A stretch of 64,000 bases of DNA. Origin: Zelopaecilomyces penicillatus (Eukaryota; Ascomycota; Sordariomycetes; Hypocreales; Pseudodiploosporaceae). Every line of letters begins with the position of its first letter. The stretch's first letter is position 1. The stretch is taken from assembly GCA_005765155.1 (NCBI GenBank), contig VCCP01000002.1, positions 4,774,001-4,838,000 on the forward strand, in the 5' to 3' direction. Below are positions 1 to 11,552 of the stretch, piece by piece. The notes beneath the pieces were generated by a model that had not been told where the DNA came from, did not search any database, and worked only from the letters and a program-made list of their open reading frames with translations. Position numbers and translations under genes: made by a program.

Positions 1-175
1 CGGCGACTGCACCTTCAACGTTCTCGTATATGCCGACGCCGATAGCGATGTCCCCGTCGAGTGGGGAGACTCTGATGCCAAGGAGATTGAGAATGGTGAA
101 AGGGTGCAGCTGAGAGGGTTTAGTACTGCCAGTCACCGAGTTGACACTATTGTCAGTTATCGGCTTGGAGATTGA
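1..175 (+). CDS. MAD2: MAD2 spindle-checkpoint protein, C-terminal end (partial)
   Basis: The window opens inside a reading frame (codons in phase from base 2) that ends with TGA at 173-175. The 57 visible residues match the C-terminal 'safety-belt' part of the HORMA domain of Mad2: CTFNVLVYADAD, then PVEWGDSD, ERVQLRGFST, HRVDTIVSY. The human protein has the same order (a CSFKVLIYTDKD-like strand, a VPEKW segment, and RLRSFTT with a K-V-N/D motif). Mad2 binds Cdc20 and Mad1 at unattached kinetochores and blocks the anaphase-promoting complex; the C-terminal segment seen here is the part that moves when it closes on its ligand. The 5' part lies outside the window, so intron structure and length are unknown. 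It converges on UBP14 with 323 bp between stops. Confidence 0.86.
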   Translation, partial: GDCTFNVLVYADADSDVPVEWGDSDAKEIENGERVQLRGFSTASHRVDTIVSYRLGD

Positions 176-498
176 TGAGGGTGGGTTGTTATGTTTCACG
201 TATACTTATTCACGAATTATCTGATGCTACCGAAACTTGTGCCATTCATGTCCAGCTAGTATGGAATGGAATCCATTTTGAACAATCTTGCATAGCCGAT
301 ACACAGTTGCGCACGTTGTTAGGAAATTAAGCCTCCTTTCATTTTGCCCGTCATCACCGGGACCAAGAACATTAAATTAAAAGAGATGATGCGATAGTGT
401 GGACTACAGAAAATCTACACTTTTTTTTCTCTAATTGGTATCATGGCCATCTCGTGCCGCAAGGCATGGCATCATAAAAGTCGCATCATAATCATTCT
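176..498. other. Convergent intergenic spacer MAD2/UBP14
   Basis: This stretch lies between two stop codons and is AT-rich with a short T-run near 420. It should hold both 3' UTRs. No ORF, repeat or RNA gene was seen. Confidence 0.6.
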
Positions 499-3069
499 CT
501 AGGCCTTCTTAAAAAAGTATACGTAGGCAAACTTTCGCATTTCCTCCACATCGTGTGCTTCAACAACCTTTTCATCGTTGAAAAGCACCCAATGAGACGA
601 GTCAGGGCCCCTTTCTGACTGTTCCTTTCTTACAAAAGCAACATAGTGTCTGGTAGGCGGTTAGCAAAGTTGACTTGTGACATAACCGCTGCAAAATCGA
701 GACTACTCACCCTGCATGAATACTTGTTCCCTTATGGCAAACAATTGACTGAAGCTGGAATTTTGCCGGCAAGATGGCGCTTCCTGCGGGAGCTTGGGGC
801 TCAGAAGTCGGTGCGCCATCGTCGGCTCCTTCGAATATGCCTTGATCGTCAGGGTGGCTGAAAAGCCATTCAACCGCCCGCTCCACATCGCCGCCAGTTT
901 CTTTAAGAGCTTTCTTAGCTTGGGGAGCACCAAAGCCCATGGCGCCCAGCATTTCAATCTTCTCGGGGTCAGCCGTTGCTGCGGACGCAGCTCCTCCCAA
1001 GTCGAGTGGAGCGTCAATGTCGGGGTCTTCCATATGCCCAAATAGCCATTCCATTGCTGCATTAGCATCGGAATTTCCTGTAGCATGCAAAGCTCTTTCA
1101 CATCGAATACGGGGAAATCCCATAGCCTCAAGCTGGGCTATTGCGGCCGCATCAGGCACAAAGGCCGGTGCTTGGCCCTCTGGCTCGTCTGGCAAAAGTT
1201 CTTCCGAGGGCTGTAGGCCTTTGGAAATGTAGTCGTCTAGAAGGAATGGTTCGTCTGGAACAATCACCGGCACATCGACCTTGATAGGCACCCAGTTGAC
1301 AACGGCCATCTTTCTCGTGTTGACAGCAAGAGTTTCTGGGAAAGTCTTAAACAAGGACCGTTTGCTGAATCCATCCTTGCTACCACAAGCTGAGCAAGTC
1401 AACTCCACCTTCTCTGCCGCAGTCAAGTTGTCTAGGCATTCTTTCAGCGTCACAGGTCTGTATGAACTTGTCGTCTCACCCGAATCTGCTTCTGGGGGTA
1501 TTTTCTCCAGAGGAACATCCAGAAATATGTTGTCCTGCTCATTAGTGGTGTACTTCACCTTGTTGCAACCCAAGCACTGTAGTCGCTGTTCCAAAACAAA
1601 ACGGAAACTCTCTGTTGGGTCTTTTAAACCACCTGGATGTTGAGATCTAGTTATGAGCTTGAAAAGATGCTGTAATAGTTCGAAGGCATCTTGTTGCCTC
1701 ATAGTCGAAAACTCTGCGTGACCTCTGCCAATCAAATGCTTGAGCATGGCCGGCGCCAGTCCCCTCTGGTGGGTGACTCCAGACTCAGGGGCTGCATCTG
1801 CATCTGGCTTGGAATAACGGCCGGACAAAAGGCCATCGGCCATTTTTCGAAGTTGGGTCTCTAAGTCGGCTGCCGAATCATCTACCACGGGAAGATCCTC
1901 CTGAATGTTATAATATCGCTGCTGAAACGAAGGCATGTCGAAGAGACACTGCAGGGTACTGGCAAGATAGCAACTGTTGCCTAGATTCTTTAGCCCCGTA
2001 AGCCCTGGACCGCAAAGAGGCTTCAGCTCCCTGCCGTCCTCCGTCGTCATACTAAAATCCCACTTCAAGTTTTGCTCAATCTGCATTTCTGTCAAGCTCT
2101 TTTCGGTTTTCTGGCGCTCGGCCAGTATTATTCCCCAGTGAGCCAAGTGTTGATCAAGGAGATCGTCGACACGCTCATCGTCGCATCTGTAGCAGTATAT
2201 ATCGGCAGTACCCTCTGGTGTGATTGATCCAAGTTTGACTGCAACTCCATGGCCGGCTTCGGTAGCATGAGCCAAGGCGTGTGAGTTCCCATCCACACCA
2301 CCCATCTGCTTCCTGCCACATCCTAGGTTTCCGCACTCGAGACAAAGCCAGAGGTTTTCCTTCAGCTCACAGCCTGAGCAATGGCCCAGATCACCCTGCT
2401 CAATTTTTCGTGAGGGGTGCTGTTGCATTGTCAAGACATGCTCACAGCTGATGAGTTCTTGTTCCCATGCCTTGACCTCCTCCTTTCGTGAGAAAGTGTT
2501 TGCCTTCATGATACCATCCACCATAGGAACAAGCTTGGGGTTGGTAATGTCCAACTCAGTATTGCATTCGATACATTTTACTGCCAGAGCCGTGTTGTAG
2601 CGATCTTCCTCCCTCTCGGCCGCGATGGCGAGTTTTGTCATCTTAGCAGGAGGCTCATCACGGACGACAACCTTGCGGGATCGGCGAATGTTGAGAGCGA
2701 GGGGGTGGTTCCAAAGAGTCGCGTGAAGCTTTGTATGTAATCTTTCGCCTGTGCATCCACCATTAAAGCACTGAAGGCACACATCGAGACCGGCTGGGTC
2801 CTCCTAGAAAAAGGCGTCAGCGGTCATTCCAAAGGTAGTGAGACGAACAACTTTAAAGCAGGGGCCAAGACCAGCGTGTTTGAATGTATGACATACAATA
2901 GAATCGAAACATTGTGTGCAGTCTTCTCGGTATACTGACTGGGCAGGCGTCGGCGGGTTCAGTCCTGACCAGCGATATGTTAGCTGTTGTCTAGGTCTGG
3001 GAGAACCAAGATGGGCGGGGCAATGTCTGTTATGTTCATACCCGCCGACTCCAGATGGGGACAAGACAT
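499..3069 (-). CDS. UBP14: Ubiquitin C-terminal hydrolase of the UBP14/USP5 (isopeptidase T) family
   Basis: The model is complement(join(499..649,711..2803,2897..2964,3042..3069)), four exons in phase, 779 aa, close to yeast Ubp14. The start is the ATG in MSCPHLESAG, which splices to LNPPTPAQSVYREDC, the conserved N-terminal zinc-finger variant region. Further on come a ZnF-UBP domain (about 150-230, Cys/His-rich, CLECGNLGCGR), the Cys box GLKNLGNSCYLAS with catalytic Cys310, two UBA domains (around LEAMGFPRIRCERAL and LGAMGFGAPQAKKAL), and the His box HAGHYVAF with His731. His731 is assembled across the last intron: GG|A gives the Gly just before it. Donors are GTATGA, GTATGT and GTGAGT; branch points GCTAAC are seen. 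The family disassembles free unanchored polyubiquitin chains to feed monomer back and protect the proteasome. No key residue is missing. Confidence 0.97.
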
Positions 3070-3597
3070 GCTTTGGATGCTCAAAATATGAGATGGGTTT
3101 GCCGAACAAGAAAGAAAAGGCGATGTCCCTCCGCGTTGTTGTAGGAGGGGAGTTGAGCAGCCCTGCGTTTACCTCAGCCGTGCCAGGCAGCCCCACTATG
3201 ACGGAGGAGGGGTTACCTCCAGAGCTCTCTTCGCGTAGGTAGGCGCAGCTTGCTTGCAGTCCAAGCTCCAATCAATCGTCATCAACTGGCATTGTTGTAG
3301 TGATGTAGGTTTGTTACAATGCGTACAAAATGGTCATATAATTAAAATATGTGCATTTCAAACACATCTCCCAATTACGTTTAGCTTGTATGGTTAGGAA
3401 TTTTTAGATGCCTTGATAATTCCCACACCCCGCCGCTCTAATCGGGATGTGGAAACATCACAATCACTTTTACTCAGGTAGTTAGTTGCCTGCAAGCTGT
3501 TGCATATTGTTTATTTTTCTAGATTCCTGTAGTTCTCCCCATTTATTTCATGACCCCTTTTGAGATTAAGCAAACTCGGTTTTTTTACCTGCTCGGT
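3070..3597. other. Upstream region of UBP14 and downstream of the cold-shock-domain gene
   Basis: Both flanking genes lie on the minus strand, so this holds the UBP14 promoter and the 3' UTR of the next gene. The part near 3300-3550 is AT-rich. Frames open on either strand here carry no recognisable domain. Confidence 0.5.
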
Positions 3598-3988
3598 TTA
3601 CTCAGTCTCCTCTCCTCCGCCGTCTCCGCCCTCCCCTCCCTCTACCTTCACCTCAGTGGCCTCAAGACGATCTGCTGTCCCCGAAACCAGATAACTGACT
3701 TTCTGGCCTTCGGTCAAGGTTCTATAGCCGTCACCCTGGAGATAGTTAGGTGCTTGATTCAACAGCGCAGTGTCTAGAGTATCTTGTGGCGGGAAGTTTT
3801 GCGGGAACCGGAAGTAAACGTACCACGATGTTTTTATAATGCACAAGAATGTCACCGAGATTTGCATCACGTATAATAAATCCGTATCCTTTATCATTGC
3901 TGAACCATTTGACAACCCCCGTTTCTCTGTCGGCTGCTAACACGAGCAGAGAGAGGCATGCTTGTGTGAAAATTGTTGAGAGCTTCAT
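3598..3988 (-). CDS. Small cold-shock-domain protein with a signal-peptide-like N-terminus
   Basis: The model is complement(join(3598..3735,3824..3988)), 100 aa. The 88-nt intron has donor GTACGT, branch CCTAAC and acceptor CAG, and joins HYKNIV to GDGYRTLTEG in phase. Residues 22-85 form one cold-shock domain: TGVVKWFSNDKGYGFI carries RNP1 (KGYGFI), DILVHY is the RNP2-like strand, followed by GDGYRTLTEGQKVSY. Such domains bind single-stranded RNA or DNA and act as RNA chaperones. The first 21 residues read MKLSTIFTQACLSLLVLAAD: one Lys, a hydrophobic core, then Ala-Ala-Asp, which looks like a secretion signal. The tail is Gly/Glu-rich. I found no in-phase alternative upstream exon that would replace the hydrophobic start, so export is a real possibility but unproven. 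A longer in-frame upstream ATG exists (near 4135) and is less likely. Confidence 0.85.
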
Positions 3989-5904
3989 GGTGCTTAAGTT
4001 GGAGTGAAGAGTTTTGGTCTTGTGTTGGTGTGTAAAGACGCGGACATCTAGAGGAGGATGCTCAACCCTCATACCTTTTGCATGAACTTTAGTCTCTAGG
4101 AATCGCGTGGGAGGATAATGATAGCAATGAGACATAGTAAATAGATGGATTATCGTATCTTACTTTTTTGTAGGCGATGCAACTAAACATGTCGTATACT
4201 ACGTAGTAGGGTGTGTTCGTGGATAACATCGTGGACCCGGCGATGAAGCTACCTGTCCTAGCCTTTGATCTAATTTTTCTAGTACCTCCTAGCAGTGACA
4301 ATCTTTATAGTAGCCTTTAGCTCGAAGGCTTGCAAGTCTTGCGGGCCGCTGTTGGAATTTCATTCCGGCACAGACCTTCAAGTGCCGTAGATCCTCTAGA
4401 CTTGCACTCCCTTGAGCCTTGGGGGCTCAAGCTTCAAAAAGCAAAACTACTAATAAAAAGCAGGTTTCCTCTCTCTTGCTGGTTGATATAAATGGCTCAC
4501 TGGGAATGGGGAGCTCCGTTTATGAACGATCGATGGCCGTGCAGGCGCCAATCTCTATTCTATACCAGTCAACACGGTAAGTTCTATAAAACAGCACATC
4601 CATCTTGGATTCTTCCGTCATATTAGACACACTGCCAAGAAGCGATATGTCATGCTCGTAGCATAAAGTACTTGGGTATTCCTCGCTCAAGAACGTCATG
4701 ATGTGCCTGCATCTTATCAATCAGGTGTGGCTCTGCGTGTTTTCTCTCTGTCGACTTTTAACTTTCACGTCCATACACATATACCACTCAGGGCACGAAT
4801 GGAATGATGTGCAGCGGCTATGGATCTCTCGGGCTGCATGACTCGGCCAAAGTGGCGTCTCGGAACCAAGACACTTTGCCACGCGATGTACCATGGATTC
4901 GGGGCTGAGTGATGATGTGCTGCTGACAACTCCGGGGTTCTTTCGTGAACAGAGCACCGATTTCGAACAACGAGAGCCGTATAAAGTAGGGGTGAAAGAC
5001 CATTGACGCCAGATGGTGATAAATGAGGTAGCAATCTTTGCTGGGCTTATCGTACCTTATCCTGCTGCATTACAGTGCAGGCTACAGGGACGTGGTTCAG
5101 CGCCTGGGCCTGACCAGCACCTAATCCCTCTATCCGTTCAGGGCTGGGCTCCCCGAAGTCGGGCTGAGTTCGTGAGACCACTGGGAGGCCTACTATCCCG
5201 TCGTCCTAGTGGCAGGGCGCCTACAGCCCCCTCAGTGCTGTACACCCAAACCGATCCCCTGCACCTGGGCAGATCGGCTGCTCAACGGCTCGGCCTGACG
5301 TAGCCTTTCTGGCGTCTAGCTTTCGGCGCTTTCTGGCGGGTTTTGGGGGTCCATGACTAACTCGATTGCCTACCTGTTAGGTCAGGCGAACTATTATTAC
5401 GATAATGTCTAATAATAATCGCAAGGTACCCGACTGCTAGTCCGGCGATCCATATTCTGCCTTCCATTCGAGACCCCACGTTGCTGCTTGCCAGGCTGGA
5501 ACTCTGGTTTGTCTTGTTGGAAGCGCAACATCGCTGCTGACACCTCCTCGACTGAACCCTCTGCCGGCCGGAGGGCGAATCGGTCTCTCCTCCTTCTCAT
5601 CCTCCTCCATCCCTTGGGCCTTGCCCTCTGCATCTCTTGCATCGTGTTGCATATCCTCTTCCCCTCCTTGCTCTCATCCTCTTCCTTCTCCTCATCCTTG
5701 TTATCCGCTTCTTCCGCTTCTGTTCTTGCAATTCTGCCTCCCTTCTGTTCTCTTCAGTTCGCTTCTCTTCTGCTCTCTGGCCTCACCTTCTCCTCCGCCT
5801 TCGCTACGATTCTTCGTTTTACTGTCTGGGGCTCCGTCCTTGCAGGTGCCCGCAGCTGTTCGTTAACGCCTCCCAGAACCTTCAGACGCCACCACGCCGC
5901 GGCC
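3989..5904. promoter_or_regulatory. Divergent intergenic region, cold-shock gene / tyrosine phosphatase
   Basis: This 1.9-kb region separates two divergent starts. The last part (about 5575-5860) is strongly C/T-rich on the plus strand, as often seen in leaders of well-expressed fungal genes, and probably is the 5' UTR or core promoter of the phosphatase gene. An open frame at 5013-5303 has no recognisable domain. Nothing else was identified. Confidence 0.5.
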
Positions 5905-7417
5905 ATGGATAAGATGTCCAAGTTCCGACGCAAGCCTAAACCACCAGCCATCGAGACTTCGATTGATCGCAACATCAGCCAAATTGCAGACAGTGTCAGC
6001 GTGGAACATGCCGCCGATCTGACGCAGCAGCCCCAACAAAAACCATTCAAGAAGTCAGCGTTCCGCAACCTGCGCCTGCGCGGGTCAGCAAAGCGGGCAC
6101 GCGACAGTTCACCTGCAGAGCTACCTTCCAGCCCGCCGCCCCCAGCCGTCGTGGCTCAGGACGGCATGTCCCCTCGCAAAACCCAGCGGTTTGCCGCGCT
6201 GTTGGATGGGCTTCCACCAAATAAGAGCCTTGGCCACGATCATCCCGATGCCCCTGCCTTCTTGAACCTATCTCTGCAAGGTATGTTCTGGTCAGGTCCC
6301 GGTATCAAATTGAAGCAAGACTATGCCTTGTGCTCTTGTGGCTAACATAGCGATCCGTCCAGATATTGAGAACAAGTTTCAAGAAATCACATGGGCCGAA
6401 CGCAACCGAGTAGCCCAAGGAATGCGAAACGAAGGCGCTGAGGATTCACAATGGACGCTATACAAACAATCTAATACTCAGGAGAAGGGGGTTATGGATC
6501 GCTACGTAAATATAAAGCCATGGATCTACAATCGAATCAAACTTCGAGTGCCCGAAAATGAGTTCGATTATGTCAACGCCTCCTCGGTGACCCTCACATC
6601 CCCTCTGGATGCCAACAAGCCCCCGCTATGTTACATCGCTATGCAGGGCCCTACCGAGCTGTCCTTTGACTATGTGTGGCGTATGATTGCGGAGCAGACG
6701 GATTCGCCAGCAGTTATTGTGCAGTTGACAAGCATGGTCGAGGCTGGTACTATCAAATGCCACCAGTACTTCCCTTCTGATGAGGAGTTTTCGACTTGGG
6801 ACCTCAACGAAGATGATTTATGGGCCGATGACTGGAAAGCTCAGCTGAAATTTGACTCCCTGGAGGAGCTTGCTGACGGCGCCATCGAAAAACGCAAGTT
6901 GTTGTTACACGTTGTGGGGGAGGAAAAGCCTCGAGTTATTTGGCACTTCCTCTACAAATGTTGGCCAGACTTTGGCGTTCCAACATTGGAAGATTTGGAC
7001 AGCTTTTTGGAATTGATGATTCTTTCACATCAATACAGCGATCCTTCCAACCCCCGCATCGTGCATTGCAGTGCTGGTGTTGGCCGTACTGGCACTTTCA
7101 TCTGCCTTGAGCATCTGATAAGAGAACTCGACTCAGGAACTCTCGAAGGATATGACTCGTCAGGGGGAAAATCGGATCTCATCTATGACGCTGTAGACTC
7201 TCTGAGGCAGCAGCGACGAGGCATGGTCCAGGGCGAGATTCAGTACCAATTTATCTACCAGGTGATGCGCAAGCTCTGGCAGGATAAGTATGGGCCCCCC
7301 GATGAGGATACCAGCGGCTCTGAACCGGCCGCGAAGAGGCTTGAAGTGGCAGATCCATTTGTAGATACCGGCCCTGGGCCAGACATCGGAGCAACCGTAA
7401 CCAGTGCAGTGAGTTAG
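5905..7417 (+). CDS. Classical (non-receptor) protein tyrosine phosphatase
   Basis: The model is join(5905..6280,6363..7417), 476 aa; the 82-nt intron has donor GTATGT and branch GCTAAC and joins ...SLQ to DIENKF. The N-terminal 120 residues are basic and Pro/Ser-rich with no domain. The catalytic domain runs from about 127 to 440: the NxxKNRY-like stretch is diverged (MDRYVNIKPW), but the substrate segment DYVNAS, the WPD loop (KCWPDFGVP, Asp328) and the P-loop VHCSAGVGRTG (Cys361, Arg367) are intact, followed by the Q-loop region RRGMVQGEIQY. It should remove phosphate from tyrosines of signalling proteins; in fungi this group includes S. pombe Pyp1-3 and S. cerevisiae Ptp1-3, which down-regulate MAP kinases. 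Which orthologue it is cannot be settled by eye. The frame is open upstream to 5488, but that part encodes a Leu/Ser run from the C/T-rich leader, so I start at the ATG in good context (GGCCATGGAT). Confidence 0.95.
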
Positions 7418-8253
7418 CGACTTGGCCAGACACGGAATTTGCGACGTTTCAGGTCGGAAGCGTTGAGAAGAGTTTCGCCAGCCATCCGTTACGCTGGTTG
7501 ACTTATGATGTTGACTTATGATGCGGGGTCTTTGGCCGATGTCTTGGTATAAAGCGCGGCTGGTTTTGTGGTTGTTTTGCTCATAATACTGCATGGATGG
7601 CAAGCCTGGTGTGGCTCGGAAAAGTATGGGATGTTTCGTCTTCTAATTCTAGTTTTGCCAAATTCTCTTTACATCTGTTTTTATTCCTATTATATTCTTT
7701 GTTGTCTTTTCTTCTTCTTTTTCGTCGGTGCTTTTTGGCGATTTGCATTGTCGTGTCCGGGAGTAAGGTTACAATACCCAGGATGCGACAAATTAGTATA
7801 CGACCTTGGCTGAGAATACACGATAGATGGATATAGGGAACAGGCATGGGGAAAATGGGGCTTTCTTTTTAAAAGTATGGGTAAATACAACATTGTAGGG
7901 AACTGGTATTCCCACACACAGAAATATTGAATATGGCAACACATTTTTCACTCGCATGCCTTTAAAGTTCCATATAAAATCTGGTTGTCTGTTCGACTAC
8001 TTATGCATCATAAATCAGACTACCTCCATTCATTCACTTCTAATTACATTCATCACACTGATGACTTAAATGACGACAGCAACTCTAAATTTGCGTTGCA
8101 TGCGTTCCCCCTTTTCATTGCTGACCGGTACCAAAACTCCCCGAATGCATTTAAAATGACAAGAAAAAAATAAAAAAATAGATCAATAAAGATGTCGCCT
8201 GTTTGGGACTAATATCAATATCTCAACAAGTCTGTCTATCCACATCAGAGGCT
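7418..8253. other. Convergent intergenic spacer phosphatase/mucin-like gene
   Basis: This spacer lies between two stops and should contain both 3' UTRs. It is AT-rich with T-runs (about 7690-7735) and an A-run near 8165. I see no supported gene, repeat or RNA. Confidence 0.5.
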
Positions 8254-10656
8254 CTAACTTGGGACAAGAAGCGTCACGGTCTCCCTTTGCTTCTCCGTCA
8301 CAGTCACTGTAAAGAAAAGGGACACGGTGGGTGTGCCATCGACTACCGCTGTCGTGCGAGCATCAGCAACGGCGGTGCTCGTGGGGGTTCCATCTGCCTC
8401 GACGGTGGCATCTGCTGCTGGCACGGGGATGACGACCAGCGTGCTGGGGGCTGCGTCGGGCACATTTGCCGGTGCTGTGGACTGTTCCTGGACGATTGGG
8501 ATGCTGATGGATGTGGTAGCCGTGGGGGCGTCTGGGGTTTTGATCGTGTTGGTGATGGTGATGAATCCAGAGGCTGGGGTAGGAGTCGAGATAGGAGTCG
8601 AGGTAGGAGGAGGTGGTGGTGGAGGGGGGAGAGGAGTGGTTGTTGGAGTTGATGAGGTGGTGGTAGGGGGGGAAGTGGGAGGGGACTCAGGGGTTGGCGG
8701 CGGCTGCGGTGTAGGTTGGACAGGTGCATCCGTGATGGTGACAACGGTTGTAATAGTCACACTTGAGCGAGCTTGCTCTGTCGTCGCCGTCGTCGGTGCA
8801 GCTGAAGTCTCCTCGGGAGCAGCTGAGCTGCTACTCTTCTCACCAGCCTTACCCAGAATCTCCTCTGCCGTAGCAACATCCTGGCAGCCAACACTAACGC
8901 CATCAACGAGCTTCATGGGCAAAGCGAAACACCGCATCTTGGCATCGGGACAGGCATGAAGCACAAAGGAGCCGCGGGTGTTGCATTGAGCGAGCTGGCC
9001 GTCGATGCAAGCGGTCTGGGTGCCGACGCAGGCGGACTGTGGTGTCAGGTCGGCGAAGATGTCGTTGTACATCTTGGCCTGGGCTAGATTGGTTGCGTAG
9101 ACGTGGGCGGGGACAGTTGTGGTTCCAGTGGGTGCGGTGGTGATGGCGCTGGGGACGTCTGGGTCAGCAGCACCGGTGGGCGTGACGGTGGCGGTGACTT
9201 CCGAGGTGGTGGGAATGGTGGTGGTAGATGTTGAGGTGAATGTTGACGTTGACGTTGATGTCGTGCTTGTTGAGGTGGAAGATGGGGGTGACGAAGTGGG
9301 AGATTCAGTTGTAATGGGAGCGACGGGAGCCAAGGAAGTAGTTGGTGAGGAGTCTCCAGGAGTGGTGATGGATACCACAATAGTTGAGTCAACAGCAGTT
9401 GAGTCTGAGTTGTTTCCATCTGTATTGGATTGTGTTGCGGGAGCGCTCGTAGTTGTCTCGGGGGCCGATGTTGTGACTGATGTTGTGATGGGTGGTTCTG
9501 AAGTCAGATCACTAGTCGCTGGCAGCCCAGTCTCGGTGCTCAATGCAGAAGTTGACGAGCTACCCGTCTCCGTAGTGCCACCTGTGAACTTGGGGATGGA
9601 CCTAGTAGTGGTGGGAGGTGTGATAATGCTAGTAGAGACAACAACGGTGTTTGTGGCCTCAGCCGTAGTGGTTGAGGATGCATCCTCTGTGGTAGAGGAT
9701 GTGGTAGATTGCGAAACCGTCGTAGTTTGAGGGCTGGCTGTTTCCGTGGTGGGGATCTGAGTCTCAATGGCATTGCTGTTTGATTCTGTCGCCGGTGAGG
9801 TTGTAGTTGTGACGGGCGAGCTGACTCCGGCCGCAGGAGATCCGGTTTCTGTGGTCAGGGCTGCGGATGTTGAGGATCCAGCGGGACTAGTTGATGTTAT
9901 CACAGATTCAGTTGTAGACGTCGTCACAGGCTCCGTTGTCGATGTCACAACAGCTTCGGGTGTCGAGGTTAGAGCAGCAGTTGTCGATGAAGTGGTGGTT
10001 GTCGTAACTGCGAGTTTACTGCTGGTTGACGACCCTGTCGAGGAACTGGCTCCAGTTGCCGTTGAGGTGACCGGGGTCGGCGTCAGAGCAGTGGTAACAG
10101 TAATGGACGAACCAGCAGCAGCACTAGTTGTAACTACTGGGACTTCAACAACAGATGATGTTGTACTTGAGGGCGCCTCTGGTGCTTCGCTAGTGGTGGG
10201 TGCGACACTTTCTGGGCTTGTCGTGGTGTCGGCGATGGGAATAACAGTGAGTTGGGGCACTGTTGACGACGTAGAGTGCATCTCGTTTATGATTCCCGAG
10301 GCGAATGAATCCGGGATAGATATTGTTGAGCTAGTAAGCGTCCGGAAAATGGGCGATGGAGTTGTGACATCAGGCCTATTATTGTTAGCAAAGCAAGTCA
10401 TGAGATACTCAACGTTGAGGTAGGAGGGGTGTGCTCACCCTGGCTTATTTGGCATCATGGTGTGGCTACCTGCGACGCTTGATTCGGCTCTTCGACCTCT
10501 GTTACGACTCATTATTAGCAGGATGATTGAGGATTTGGGGGATGTTCATAATTTCTAGACTTACACTCTGCCAGCCCAGTTCAAAGGACCTGCCTGTGTT
10601 TGCTGGACGGCCAGAAGTAGGCAAAGAGCCGCGGTGGATCTCAAGTCGCAACGCAT
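8254..10656 (-). CDS. Secreted Ser/Thr-rich mucin-like protein with a CBM19-like cysteine module
   Basis: The model is complement(join(8254..10375,10439..10498,10565..10656)), 757 aa. Two short 5' exons were found by reading upstream of the large open frame: exon 1 encodes MRCDLRSTAALCLLLAVQQT, a clear signal peptide, then donor GTAAGT; intron 2 has donor GTGAGC, branch GCTAAC and acceptor TAG. Most of the mature chain is Thr/Ser/Val/Pro-rich, expected to be heavily O-glycosylated. Around residues 477-550 lies a compact six-cysteine module (SACVGTQTACIDGQLAQC, then HAC, MRCFALPM and VGC) resembling family 19 chitin-binding modules of fungal chitinases and cell-wall proteins. A polyproline run follows near 635. 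There is no hydrophobic C-terminal tail, so no GPI anchor is expected. It is probably a cell-wall or surface mucin; any chitin binding is inferred. Confidence 0.86.
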
Positions 10657-11206
10657 CTTGCCGAACTAGAAAGGAAAGAAGAATGTTGTGGTTTAGACAG
10701 AGTAAAAAGGCTGATGGTCTAAGCACTTCTTGAGACAGGAAAATGAGAGAGAGAAATGGAAAAAAAGAGACAGGGATAGAGAGAGAGATGGTAATGAAAT
10801 CAATGACGAAACAGTTGTCACAGAAGAGAGAGATTGTTTGCACGCCCCAAGCAGACAAGGGGAGAAATGCGTCGACTTAACAGAGGGCAAACGCCTCGGT
10901 CGAATTAAGAGAGACAGAGAGAGTGGAGAGATACAGGGAAAGAAGGAAAGAGATCGACAAAGACGACTGAAAGAAATCGACTGAAAGGAAAAGTTGGAAG
11001 AAATGAACACAGAGAGAGAGAGAGGGAAAGGCTGTACGAATAGGAAAACGAAGGAAAAAGAGAAAACCCAAGCTTATTCACTGAAGAAGACACACAGAAC
11101 AGAGGAAAACTGATTGGGAGAGAAGGGATCGGCACGAGCATTTGTATTCCTGTTGATAGGCATCTAGATCCAAAGAACGTATGTATAACTGCCAGGGGTG
11201 TGTATC

Positions 11207-11230
11207 TGTGTGTGTGTGTGTGTGTGTGTG
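11207..11230. repeat. (TG)12 microsatellite
   Basis: A perfect dinucleotide run of 12 units lies about 550 bp upstream of the mucin-like gene start. Confidence 0.9.
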
Positions 11231-11525
11231 TTTCCCCTGTACTTTCTACAGAATTAACGCGAACCTGTGGATCTCATTGGTGGCATCCCATACTCGCCGC
11301 ACCAGAGGGCTTGTCCCATTCTCCATAACCAGGAAACTGAGATGGAAACTTGGAGACGGTCGAGTCGAGCGGGTGTGTGGTTCTCTCTCTCTTCACACGC
11401 GCCCGCAACCACCCCGGCAAACTCCACTGTTTCTTTCCTCTGCGGCTACTGAGACGACGGGCTGCCCAGTCCAAGAAAACAGTTCCTGTTCCTGTTGATG
11501 GGAAACAAACAAAAGCTGCTCTCTA

Positions 11526-11552
11526 GCTGGCTGGCTGGCTGGCTGGCTGGCT
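11526..11552. repeat. (GCTG)6 tetranucleotide repeat
   Basis: Six perfect GCTG units plus GCT; a shorter CGAC run lies nearby at about 11757-11769. Confidence 0.9.

Noticed and set aside
5013..5303. 96-codon open frame on the plus strand upstream of the phosphatase
   Set aside because: Low-complexity Gly/Arg/Pro/Ser content, no domain and no promoter context.
5488..5904. In-frame upstream extension of the tyrosine phosphatase
   Set aside because: It translates a C/T-rich leader into Leu/Ser runs; the ATG at 5905 has better context and normal composition.
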